A DNA stretch of 64,000 bases from assembly GCF_000247815.1 (NCBI RefSeq), contig NC_021674.1, forward strand, positions 10,539,626-10,603,625, given 5' to 3'. The position numbers were made by a program, and so were the translations under genes. The notes under the pieces were generated by a model, which worked only from the letters and a program-made list of their open reading frames with translations, did no database searches and had not been told where the DNA came from. The stretch is from Ficedula albicollis (taxonomy: Eukaryota > Chordata > Aves > Passeriformes > Muscicapidae). Positions within the stretch are counted from its first letter, which is position 1. The number at the start of each line of letters is the position of its first letter. Below are positions 36,025 through 47,561 of the stretch, in pieces.

Positions 36025-37922
36025 AGAGGTTTTTCCTGTAGTTTGTCACAGGCTTAGTTATGATGTGCTCATGGTGAGGTCTTGCTCCCACTTCACTATT
36101 GATGTACGGGTTTTTTTGGCTAATCCTGCAATGCCAGCACACCAAGGTATCGTTTCCTATGCTCTGGTAACACTTCAGCCAGGTATCTCAGTACTACAGG
36201 ATTTCTCAACTAATTGAAATTATTTTGCAAAGCCATCCAGAATAAATACTCTGGACAACTGAACATGGTTGGTAATACGGAACATGTGATTTATTTTTTT
36301 TAAGGAACCGATACTGGAAAACATTTCCACACTGACAAAAACAGAACAAATGTAGGTCAGTGTCTGAAGGAGATGAAAGAAGCCAAGTGTAATGAGAGCC
36401 TATTGTTTCATGCTGACATATGCAGGAAGCTTGTGGAGAAAGAACATCAAACTAAAATGTGAGGAAAAAAGAATAGAAGGCATGAAAATCATCATACTCA
36501 AGAAAACAAAGAGATCAGAAAGTTAAGGGGCATGCTAAGAAATCTGAACTGGGAGGCTAAATAAATGAGTTTCATATTTCCTCTTCTTCCTTCCCTTCAG
36601 TTCCGGGTTTCTCTCTCCCATTTGTCTGCTAGGTAGCAGCTCTTCTTCCTTCCAGGAATACTTTGATTTTTTTCCTTCCTCTCCTGCAGATGCCAGGGCC
36701 TAGAGAGATCCAGATGGCAAGCAGACCAGCAGAAAAGAGCCTCTTTACTATTTCGTTTCTCATCTTCCTCTCAAGTTAAAAACACATGAAAGATCTATTG
36801 AAAAGAACAGACAAGCTTTATTTACTTTTTAATAAGTAAATTTAGTTTACGTATTTAACAGAAGTTAGTACACTGTTCAAACAGCTGGAATAAATATGAA
36901 GAAGCAATTTAGACTCTAATTCTTTACTTTGTTCACCAGTCTTACCCTGATTTTCTCAGACGTCAGAGGCGTTTTTCTGACTTGGGCAATGGGCATTAAA
37001 AATTGGTCCTTCATGCTAATTATTTCTGCCACCCATTGTCATCTGGAAACATCTTTCACAGCTCTGGCCAGCCAGTGCCTTCCTTAAAATTTCAGTGGGT
37101 CTAGGAGGCTTAAATCTGTTTTCAGCTCTGTGTAGAGAAAAACTGATCCCTTATCCAACAGGGTTGAACTGGAATGCAACTGCTGCAAAAGTACATAGTT
37201 ATGTCTTGTGTTTTTAAAGATGAGGCACTGGTGTATTATTCTTTTTTTTCCCAACTATTTCCTTTTCATATAGTCTTTCCCACCTCTTGTAATAGAAAAA
37301 TATATTTGTGGGAAACTGTCTGTCTGAATCCTATGATACCCCATAGACTTGAGTCTTGTCATCCAGGGGCTTACCCAAGGGGTTCTGCCCTGGTCAGTGT
37401 TCAAGTGTTCCCAGGATTATCCCTTCCCATACCCTCACTTAAACAGGATGGATACCAAATTTCCACTCTGTCAATACAATGAAGGAACTCCTATGGCAGT
37501 CTGATGGATGGTCTGTGTCTGTTCCCTGCAAGGGGAGAATTCATGGCACCATGAAATACGTTGTCTGATGAAAGGTGTTACAGGGCCATTGTTATTAATT
37601 AAAAGTTCAGTGGTTTGTGACAGTAAAATTTTGAGTCTTAGCAAAAAACAAAAAAATCTCCTATCTGTCCTCCTTACAGTATATAGACATGAAGCCCAGG
37701 TTTTTGTGGTTTTTTAGGGCACAGGGTGATGATGACTGTTTCACTTAGTGATACATTTGAATTGGTGATTTATGCAGCCTAACATTGACTTTAATTTAGC
37801 TCATGTTACGAGTAGAGTAATTCAGTCCTTAATGAAGTGCATTTCATATGACATATTGAACATGGGATCTGACAATCAGTGGTTGAAAACCAGCCTAGGT
37901 TACATTTTCTTTTGTCATTGAA
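36025..37922. other. Unique non-coding sequence
   Basis: No gene or repeat family is recognised. The sequence is AT-rich at 36780-36900. Confidence 0.4.
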
Positions 37923-38321
37923 TATGGGCTGGCAGTTCATAAACTTACAGTGAGGCATGGAAACCGATCACTCTCTCTTAAGTGGTGCTGAATATGAGAG
38001 ATCTGTGTTAAAACAAACTTTCTTCATTCTTTTAAAGAAGAAGGCAAAAAACTTCCACATGAGCTGTGTTATGCATCTGAGAAAACTGACATTCATGTGT
38101 GTGGCTGTGTTATGCATCTGAGAAAACTGACATTCGTGTGTATGGGCTGGCAGTTCATAAACTTACAGTGAGGCATGGAAACCGATCACTCTCTCTTAAG
38201 TGGTGCTGAATATGAGAGATCTGTGTTAAAACAAACTTTCTTCATTCTTTTAAAGAAGAAGGCAAAAAACTTCCACATGAGCTGTGTTATGCATCTGAGA
38301 AAACTGACATTCATGTGTGTG
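37923..38321. repeat. 218-bp tandem duplication with a nested 41-bp repeat
   Basis: Copy 1 (37923-38140) and copy 2 (38141-38321) start TATGGGCTGGCAGTTC. Copy 1 ends with an extra, partly shortened repeat of GCTGTGTTATGCATCTGAG (starts at 38063 and 38104); copy 2 has it once (38281). The nested arrangement implies at least two successive duplication events. Confidence 0.95.
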
Positions 38322-41300
38322 TATATACACACTCTTATTTAGTTCTCTCCTATGTGGGTATATAGCAAGAAGTGTTGTTAGCAAAAAGATTCATGCCCTG
38401 ACCTATGTAAAACTTTGGGTTGTATAGTAGGTGAGTGAGAGAATTTGATCTACATGTTCCTGAGCAGGTAGATCTTGCTCTGAAGTAGTATAAGTTGCAC
38501 TTACATCAGCTCTTACAGAGGTTCAGGGCAAGGCCATTGGGTAACCAGCACAGCCTGGCTGGTTTTGGGAGCAATTGGGGGTGGGGGGTGTGTGGGGGCC
38601 TTTCTGTACATGCATTTAAAAGGAATCAACAGAACAGCTCTGAACAGACTGTAAATATGCAAATCTTTTTTATATTTATGTTAAGACATTTGTCCTTATT
38701 TCTCTATGGAGAAGAAAGCAAAAGTTTTGACTGCTTCCAAGAGGCAGCGTTTAAAAATGAGAAAACCTGTGCTGCAGCAGGCTAAGTCAAGCTTTGTTTT
38801 TTCTCAGTGCAAAAAGTTGACTTAAAGTAGCATGGCAAGTGCATTCTTTTTGTGTGTAAGCCTGGTTCAGACATCTATGCCATCCACTCCTCTCCTTCCT
38901 CATTTTACAAAGCTGTAAAAGGATGCTTTTAGTATTTGAGTGTGAGAGTAGGGGAAAGAATGGAGGTAAGTAAAGAATGTCAGCTTCTGGGTTGCTTGAA
39001 AATGATACATTTTTCCCTTTAAAAAAAAGGAGTGGGGGGCAGAAAGGGCAGATGCTATGTCCCAGAGTGTTTTCTGGGAAAAGGAGGACAAATGAAAGGA
39101 CAGGAATAAAAAAGTTGTAGCAAGGGAGAGCTTGTCAGTCTCTTCTACAAGGGAGGAATGTGGGAAAGATGCTAGTTTGGGTTAAAATAACACTGCAACT
39201 GGACAGCCTGGGTTTTAACTCTGCCTAACATGAAATTATCCCCAACTTCCCCACCAGCTTGGATTTGAGGTGGCAGTACTCTGACCAGTAAACTGCAGGT
39301 CCAAGATTGCCTGGTGTCCTGGCACAGCAAAGTCAGGTGTAGGGGCAGGATTGCTGGGCATAAGAAATAAAGGTGCTTTCATTTAAAATTGGCAATGTAC
39401 TGCTCACTTTTGGGGCTTAGCCCAAGGAGCTCTTGATTTTATACTACTTCTTTTTTTTTTTTTGGGGAGGGGGTGTTAGATTTGAGCAGCCTCAGTGCCC
39501 CTTGTCTAGGAAGGGAATAGGGCTGACACTAGGGAAAACAGGCAAAACTTATCACCTTGAAAATGTTAGTGGATAAAGGAATACTTTGACAAAAGAAACT
39601 CCCATATTAGAAAAATACAGTGAAGGATTCTCAGTTTTCAAGCTTATATAAATTCTTGTTGAATATTCATTTGATCTTAAGCCTTTGGATTTATTTAATG
39701 CAGTATATTTGATATCTTGATGCCTTTGTAACTCTGTCCTGAAAAGAATAGCAGGGGACAGGGATGGAGGATCCAATCGAAGATTATGAGATTTTATTTT
39801 AATATTGAGCATGACATGGATTTAGTTTTCCAGGAAGAAAACTAAAGTATATACACCAGTATTAAAGTGCAAAATGGTCTAATAGGTAATATCTGAAGTA
39901 TTTCTGCATTACTAGCTAAATAGCTGATTGATCAAGGGAGGGATGTTTGATTTTTTTTGTGGAGGACACAGCAATTAAGTGGAAACCAAATACTTCATGG
40001 AAGAAAATTAAAACAATCCCAGGAATAGACCACAAAATCCTAGGTTCCAGCTCAGCCCAACACTATACAATTTCATATTTGATTTATTATGTTTTAGCCT
40101 GGGAGCTTCAAAAGTGTCTAAAAGTTTGATAGGCAAACCCCAGTGAGATTCTCCTGGCTCCTTTGAAAATGGTAGGAATTTTCTATTTACAGCATCACTA
40201 GTGATCAATGGAATTTTTGGGACAGTTTAAGAAATATTAAACAGGCTGAGTTTGCTCTTTATGAATTAGTCTGGTGTTTATTCAGCAGCTCATTTTTCAT
40301 CGAAGCACAGTATTAAAATTTCACTTGTTTGTTATAGGGTTGTCAGAATGAAATCTGTTTCCAAAAATATACATTTCCATCTTCTCGTACCCTTTTTTCT
40401 TGCTGTAGCTGAGGTTATGTCAACACTCCCTATGTAAACCCCCTCATTTCAAGGATTAGTAATGCTGGCATCATTGTCCCACACTCAAGAATAGCAAAAC
40501 CATGAAATAACCTCTCTAGGATCATGTTTTGAAACAATTGTTTTCAGTGTCTTTGCCTTTTGCGTTAAGCATCCTTCTGTATACTATGTAGTGGCATTCT
40601 GCTTCTGTTCTAAAGTTATAGTTAAAAGAAAGAAATTGTGTAGGCTTTCATATTTTCATGATATCATTAATACATTCGTGTCTCAAGTTTAAACTGGATG
40701 CCCAACTAAGACTTAAAAATCAGTCCCTGTTCAAGCTCATAACTTTTTCCATGGTGTTGTTTGCCACGCATAACCATAGTAACATCATAAGGCTCTTGGA
40801 TGGTGTACTCTTTGCACTTGTTGCCATCTTTTGGATCCTTCTATAATATATACATTTAAAACAAGTATACAGCTGTATATTTGCTTAATCTGCAAATGTT
40901 TTGGCATGTCCCATGGAAAAATAAGAGCTAAACCCTGCATGAGTCTTAGGAATGCTAGTGTGGTGCTGTGGAGTTCATAATTCATTCTTCCTTCCCTATC
41001 TGCCTGGCTTCCCATCATTGAATGGGCTAAGCTGTGGGACAAAGTGGATTGTCATTTGTTGTGCCCCCTTTTTTGTACCAGCTAAGTGACTCAGAGCGAA
41101 GGTATTAAGGCATGGCAGAGCTGCTGCAAGGTTCGGCTTCATAATGAATTTCTTGGACATTAGTATGTTTTTTGTGTTCTAGAGAGCTCAAGACTGGTCT
41201 GTCCAGCATTCCCTGGGGTCACTGCGTGTTACAGGTGACAAAATTGGTTAACAACACAGCTTGGTTTGGTTTACATGCAAAATTGCATCTCAATTTTCTC

Positions 41301-42479
41301 TAGATGGTAAAGCACTGTCCTTCCCTGGCTGCCAGAGGTAACTTGTCCTTGGCTGAAGAAAGTCTTCTACAGTCAGAGATCCTGGTGTGTCTGTGCTCTT
41401 CATGCAGTCAATTACCCAGCTGGATTTTGTAGAAAAATGGATTAAAAGAGGCTGGCATGGTGATAATTAGATCAATGATTTTTAATGCTTCTGTTGCCCT
41501 AATTTTCAAAAGGCTGGAATCACGCCATTAGAGCAGCAAGAGCTGAGGTAAGGAACGCCCAGTTCTTGCCCTTGTCTTGACAAGACTTCAGAGCCAACAC
41601 AGGAAATTTTCATGGACCTCATTGACAGGTCCAGTTATGGCACTGGTGATTGGGCCACCAGGTCTTTCCTCATCAGCCTCCAGCTGAAGGTGACGGTAAG
41701 AGCATAAAATAAGAGAATAGACTGATTTAAGATTTTTTACAAGACACTTTTAAAGGAAGAAGCAGCTGGTGATAGAGAGTGGGCACTGGTGACATAATAG
41801 AAGAGTAGTGAAGAAAAGGATGAAACTTTAGGCCAGAGGACGGCTGAGCCCACTAGACAGTCTTGGTCTTGGAAACACCTGACCAAAAACCTTGGGAGAT
41901 GATGGAAACTGTTGGAAACTGCAGGTGAGGCCTCTTAAAATGCCAGACTTTCCTGGGAGTGTGGAAGCAGGAACAGCTGTTTTGAAACAAGACTGAAATG
42001 TGTAGTCATGTAATTGAAGGCTACTGTTGGAGGAAAATAACACCTTACTAAATACCTGGAGGCTCAGGAGATTTGCTATCAAGGAGCCAGGCAGAGTCAG
42101 ACTTCATGATGGTGTGGACCTGCCTCTGTAGTCACCGGACTGAACCAGTCAGCTTGTACAAATATGCTTCTGAATGCCAGTTTGAAAACTAGTCTGGCTT
42201 TCAAACATTCCTGTTTCCTCTCCTTTCTTTCTTTATTATTGTTTTAAGTCCAAGATGTCATTTCTAGATGTTCTTGACTGATGCACATCCAGTGTTTTGC
42301 ACGCTGTGCCTGGAGTCTGTGATTTTTGCATGACAACAGGATTACATTTATACAATTAATTAACATTTGCTTGACCACTTTTATCCAATTTCTTTCTCTA
42401 GCACATAAAAGAGAACCTGACATAAATTTCTCTTTCAAAACAATTGACTTAGCAACTGCTGACCTTCTGTTCTGTCACT
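38322..42479. other. Unique non-coding sequence
   Basis: No gene is recognised. A T run lies near 39449-39462. At 41500-41700 there are two donor-like GTAAG sites (41548, 41696) without a convincing acceptor. The rest is featureless to my eye. Confidence 0.4.
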
Positions 42480-42930
42480 CTGAGGATTGATTGGATATTG
42501 TTGAATTGTTTCATTCTGCAGTAATTAAACATAAAATTAATTATGCTAGTAACCTATTATTTCTTTGAACCAAGGACAAAGTCTTTTTTTTTTGCTTGAT
42601 TACTCTCTGAGTTTTAACATCAGACAGCAAAACCTTGCTGTTACAAACAAACTAAACAGTATAAAGGGAGCAATTTAATAACGAAAATAAAATATAAAGA
42701 CTTCTAATTTCCGTATGGCTGGCCTATTGCATTAGGTTAATATAATTTGATCTATAAATCTTTTAAACCTTATGATTTTGTAATTTAAACATTTCCTGGA
42801 TGGCTAATCATGCAGGGAAAGAATAATAATAATAACCCCCCCTTCAACCTAAAACAAAACACGAGCCAAAAATATACCTCAAAAGTAGATTAAAAGATTA
42901 GATAGGAAGAGCGTTTGTCGAACACTTGGT
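42480..42930. other. AT-rich block with homeodomain-type sites, possible conserved element
   Basis: The block is AT-rich and complex, with ATAAAATTAATTATGC, TTTAATAACG and CTAATCATGC-like cores. The texture fits a conserved non-coding element, but there is no alignment to prove it. Confidence 0.3.
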
Positions 42931-44151
42931 GAGCCCTAGTATGTCTGAATACTTCTGGTGCTTGCTGCTTACACAAGTCTGTCTGCGTTCAGTCTGCTGC
43001 TGATGCAGAATTTCCTTTGTTATGATGAAAGTGTTGTTAGATGTTTACATTGCTGGTATTTGGTGTAGAAAGGCACATCAGAATGACAAGTTGATATTAT
43101 CACAATGTATGTGCTCATAGACACCAAAATAGTATTTTGTGGTTTTCATTAGCATGGCCCATATTAATTTAATTAACATGATTGAAAGTTATACCATGCC
43201 ATGAGGCAGATACCAAGCCCAGGCTTATTACTCCCCCATGGGCTGTAAAATGCTATGGCTGACAAAAGGGGTGCATGTTTATACACGTGTGTGTTTCTAA
43301 TTGCCAGTTCACCTGTGTGCTTTGCCCCAGAGCTGGTGGGGATAGTGTGGTGATAACCATGCACAAGGCAGAATGTGAGAAAATAAAAATGGGTAACCAT
43401 CCAGCTCCAGTGGCAGGTGAGCTTTTCCCAGGGCCATGCGACGAGGCCCCTGTGAGGGGTGGTTGTCCCCTTTCAGAGTTACCAGGAACTTCCCAAAGCT
43501 CTGCCTCCATCCCCAGCACAACCTGGGATGTCTTTTATTCCATGTTGGAACACTGCAAACAAACCTTTAATGTTTGCGATTACCAGCACGAATCCTGGAG
43601 ACAGCCTCAAAGGTTGGCTTTTCACATCCCTAATTCCAGTTGCCACCAGCAGGGCCATCAGTCAGGATCTGCTGCCAAACAGGAAGAGGGGCATCAAGGA
43701 AAATGCTCCTATGCCTTTGTCTTCTTGCTGTTTCAGGCAGCTGCCTGCTTTTCTTGTACTCAGAATCAGCTCTGATGAAGTCCTGTAACATCTCCAGGTT
43801 GCTCTGTGTATATATCTCTTTCTTTGTTCCTCTCCTATCTCCTCTCGGAATGATTTTTGCTGGCAGCCAGCTTTTCATGATGCTCGAATCTCTCTGAACT
43901 AGAGCGAAACTCCTGTGCTGTGACAAGGCATACGTCAAAGATGTGGGAATCTTGAACATAAATGACTTTTTAATTGTATGACTCCACATAGCCCATTGCT
44001 GAAAGATGTGGTGGGCAGGAGAGAGCAATCCTTCACAGACCAAACACAGATACCAATATATGAGCCCTTTGTTCTTGCTCCCCTGCCCTGAGGCAAGCAA
44101 TACACTCAGGTCTGTGGACATCAAGCCTAATTTGATCACACTTAGCCCAGT
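42931..44151. other. Unique non-coding sequence
   Basis: No gene is recognised. Overlapping open frames on both strands at 43275-43775 (166 codons, plus) and 43630-44139 (169 codons, minus) are the longest outside repeats, yet about this many are expected by chance in 64 kb of both strands. Neither shows a domain. Confidence 0.4.
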
Positions 44152-44200
44152 GAAACTATATTGACTTCAGTGGAGACACTGCTTTCCAGTGATATAAATG
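44152..44200. repeat. Possible relic of an old amniote repeat
   Basis: TATTGACTTCAGTGGAG, followed by TCCAGTGATATAAATGAG, resembles an old dispersed repeat often seen in reptile and bird DNA. Only about 50 bp are recognisable, so this is tentative. Confidence 0.3.
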
Positions 44201-46639
44201 AGAGCTAACTAGTTCTTGAGGCCAGTAGCTATTACCACTTGGGTTAAGAGCAGCATGCAGCAGTGATGGCTGCCTGTTCGTCATCAGCTGAGAAATGTCT
44301 GCTTTGTGGGCATGCCTTTCAAGGCTCATTTGTCACCTTTGTGTGGAGGAATTTTGGCCAATGAGTTGTGTTTCAAGTGTCTTAGCATTTCCGTGGGAAC
44401 GGTTTGATTAAAGTCCTGCTGCTACCTCATAGTTCAAATGTGAAGTCTCACTGCCCACAGGAGTATTGTGGAAAAATTTCTGTAGGATTCTGTTTCCTAA
44501 TAATCTGGGTTTTTTTCAAGACTTCGACCTGTGCTCACTCTGTGTGAGATCAGTCATCCCTGAATGTACTAAAGGGTCTTTGGTTCTCCCCAGGCTCTGT
44601 TTGCTCCCATCCATTCCAGTCCCTGAGCTCCATCCATGCAGATGCACCTTGCTCCCTGCTTTTTAACCTTAAAGCTTTATTTGTTCAGGGTAGCCTCAGA
44701 GATGTTGTTACTCTATAACTCCCTATTTGTGAGTTTCCTATGGAAAAGCCTGTCCCAGAATCTGCGTCTGCTTGCAAACTCACCTTTATAATTTAATTCA
44801 ATAGATCATGTTCTCAAAGCTTTATCCTTACCAAGAGAACTGCAGGGAACTTTCTAGCCTCCTTTCTGGACATAGGTATCAATTTTTTCAGCTTTCTGTA
44901 TCCAACAAGGAGCTTGAAGTCTCTTGAGATAGCTGAAACAATATTTTTTAGAGATGTGATAGATGAAGAAAATATTCTGCAGCTTTTGGATCTCCAGTCT
45001 CAAGAGCCATATCTTATATTAAGAAAATATTTTACATGACAAAGCTCTGCAACATGGGACCATGAAGTTCTACCTGTTGTTTTCCTAAATAGTATAGCCC
45101 AGATAGTGATAATTTTGATATATTTCAGCTTCAGGCTTTGGCATCTTGAAAGGTATAACCCTGATGATCTCCTCTGTAGCCAACCAGCAGGGTATAGAGA
45201 GCTGAACATTGTGCATTCTTGTGCCCACCTGCCCTGCACACTCTGTTCCACACCAGTCTGCTCCAGCTGTGCATAAACAGCTCAGCAGTGAGTTATGTGT
45301 TCCAGCTGACGATTGCTGGTTACAAACCTGGAATTATTTTTCATGGCCAGACCTTCTGAAGCTGCTCTTGGTGTCTTACTTGATGATGGGAGGAACAAAA
45401 CATGTTAGAAGTTTTCTCACAGCGAATTGCTTGCAGCTCCTTATGGAGCCCTCATGGCTTTTAGGATAAAAGTCCTGACTTTGGGACTGACCTGGCCCTG
45501 ATTAGAGGGGGAAGCAAAGCTTTAACCAAGGCACGCACATTGCTGAGGTCAGAAATGGAGGAGAATGAGATACAAAATAATTTTTAGGAAATACAGATCA
45601 AAGTAGGTTTGTACCACTGACTGAAGCTGGGACAAGGGACAAACTAACACAGGACAAAAGTGGTAGGAGGCAGTGCTAGCAGAAGAAGGAGGAATGCTTG
45701 CCGAGTGAGCCCATAGTGATTTCTATGATTTTTCTAGCAGAAATTGGGAATTGATTTTTGTTTTTATTGGACAAATGATTGCAGGAAAATATTGGTTAGG
45801 ATGACAGCTGAGTTTTATGTCAGAATGATGACTATGCATAAGCATTGAGATTGAATCATCTGGTGTTTAGACTTTATTGTGCCACGTTAGAGCTGCACAA
45901 CCCTCTTCATATCAGGTGTTTCTTGCTTTCTAGACCAAGTTTGCTTGCTTGTACTGATGGGAATGTTGAAGGTTGTTTCTTCTAGCCTGACCTCTGGACC
46001 ATTCAGGCAAGCAGCTGCTGCATCCTTCCTCACGGTTCTTGATGGAAAAGCTCATTACGTTTATGGAGATGAGAAACTGCCAGTTTAATTCTCCTCTTGC
46101 TTTGTATTTAGTTTCTTACTGATAGTAGGAACTTTGGGAAAGAACAATTACTTGGGGAGATCTGCTCTGGGAACAAAGCACCTGAGGGTCCCTCTGATAA
46201 TGGGTGGCTCCAGGGAAAGTTAGCTCCAAAACAAACTGTGATGTCAATGGTGCTCCATAGGGGACAAAAAGAGACCTCAGTGTTACCATGTGGCGTTGAT
46301 GTTTTCAGATTAAGATGGGAGGATTAAGGAATTTTACTCAGCAATTTGAGATGCTTTGTTAAGAATGGAGGAGATTTGAGCTGCTTTGTTCTCAAACCAC
46401 ATGTTAGTGAGAAAGCAAACAAGCACTTAATCCTGACAGACAGCAGAACTTGACATCAGTTTGTCCCTGGAGAGCTGACCAGGAGTTCCCCATGCCCAGC
46501 TAAAATGGTAATTTCTTCTTTTTTTAGGATTTAAGATTCTTATGTGAATCTTCACACTCGGGGCTGCACACCTCCATATACTGTGCCTAACCACTGTCAG
46601 AGCCTTATGCTCGCCGAGACAGGATAGCATTTAAAACCC
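44201..46639. other. Unique non-coding sequence
   Basis: No gene, RNA gene or repeat family is recognised. Confidence 0.4.
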
Positions 46640-47536
46640 CACACAGGAGGTGACAAAATGGTTACTGAATAGGGTTAAAGTATGTTCTAACTTAAGGTCA
46701 TGTCTTTAGTCTTAAACAGGACCATGCCAAGAAAAAAAAAGGAGCTGATAATTTTCCTGTTTGGGACATTGGCTGGTTTCCTGTAGCAATAAAAACATAG
46801 CAGTCGACATATAGACAGCTGAGTATATACACGCTTGTATAGTACCCTCTGACACAAATGTTAATGTTTTATATAGATCTTCGAGGTTCTTTTAAACATC
46901 TAGTTACATTTTGAGGTCACGTCCTCAGAGGTCATTGATGTAAGCGTATTTGTGGAAAGAAACAAACAGCTCATTCAATTTGGTTTCCCATTTTAACATA
47001 CATCAGTGAAATTAAATACGCGACGTTAGAATGTCTGGCAAGAAACCCATTTTCTGATGTATAAAATTTGACTTTTCCCCTCTGTGTTTATGTCATAGCT
47101 AATACACAAAGATAAAGTGCATATACTATACTCTGCATATTTACTGAACTTTGGCAAGTCACTAAGAGTCAGTACTCAAATTAAATAAGAACCACCCGAT
47201 TTATAAAACACCCTTCTAAACTAATCTTATTAAATTAGAAAGGAACTCCAGGTTGATACCAAGCCAATCAATAACTCATGCTTCCCACTGTTCAGCAAAT
47301 ATCAACTATCTCTTTCTAATCTTTGTGTTTTGTCACCATCGCAAACCTGTTGTGAAAAGCTGCCCTCATGTATTACTTAAATAAACAGTGTAAATGCACC
47401 CAAACAAGATTAATCTCTGTACATGCTTATTTTCTCTGCAGGCACTGAGTATCAAAGCATCTTAGTTTTGTAAAGGGATCTACTCCAGGTAATTAGATTA
47501 ATCTTCCAATTTGTTTATCCTTGATTTGTAGCTGGC
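46640..47536. other. Conserved-element candidate, AT-rich with retained CpG
   Basis: The sequence is AT-rich and non-repetitive but keeps CpGs in unusual places (AATACGCGACGTTAG near 47015). It has two AGGTCA half-sites in the same direction (46914-46919 and 46929-46934) around a near-palindrome TGAGGTCACGTCCTCA. Such texture is typical of vertebrate conserved enhancers. The function is inferred only. Confidence 0.35.
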
Positions 47537-47537
47537 A

Positions 47538-47561
47538 TTTTTTTTTTTTTTTTTTTTTTTT
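47538..47561. repeat. Poly-T run
   Basis: An uninterrupted T run of about 24, ending TTTGCAG. It looks like a polypyrimidine tract with acceptor, but no exon-like sequence with a donor follows. Confidence 0.9.

Noticed and set aside
35124..36217. Open frames of 305-355 codons reading VEWSG or STPLH repeats
   Set aside because: A pure pentanucleotide repeat is open in all plus frames and one minus frame. It is not a repeat protein gene.
41500..41700. Exon-like stretch ending in a GTAAGAG donor
   Set aside because: No convincing polypyrimidine tract and acceptor precedes it, and the open stretch is short.
43275..44139. Overlapping 166- and 169-codon open frames on opposite strands
   Set aside because: One or two frames of this length are expected by chance in 128 kb of both strands. 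No domain or start/splice context supports either.
47538..47561. Poly-T followed by GCAG as a splice acceptor
   Set aside because: No downstream donor or open segment was found. It is a simple T run.
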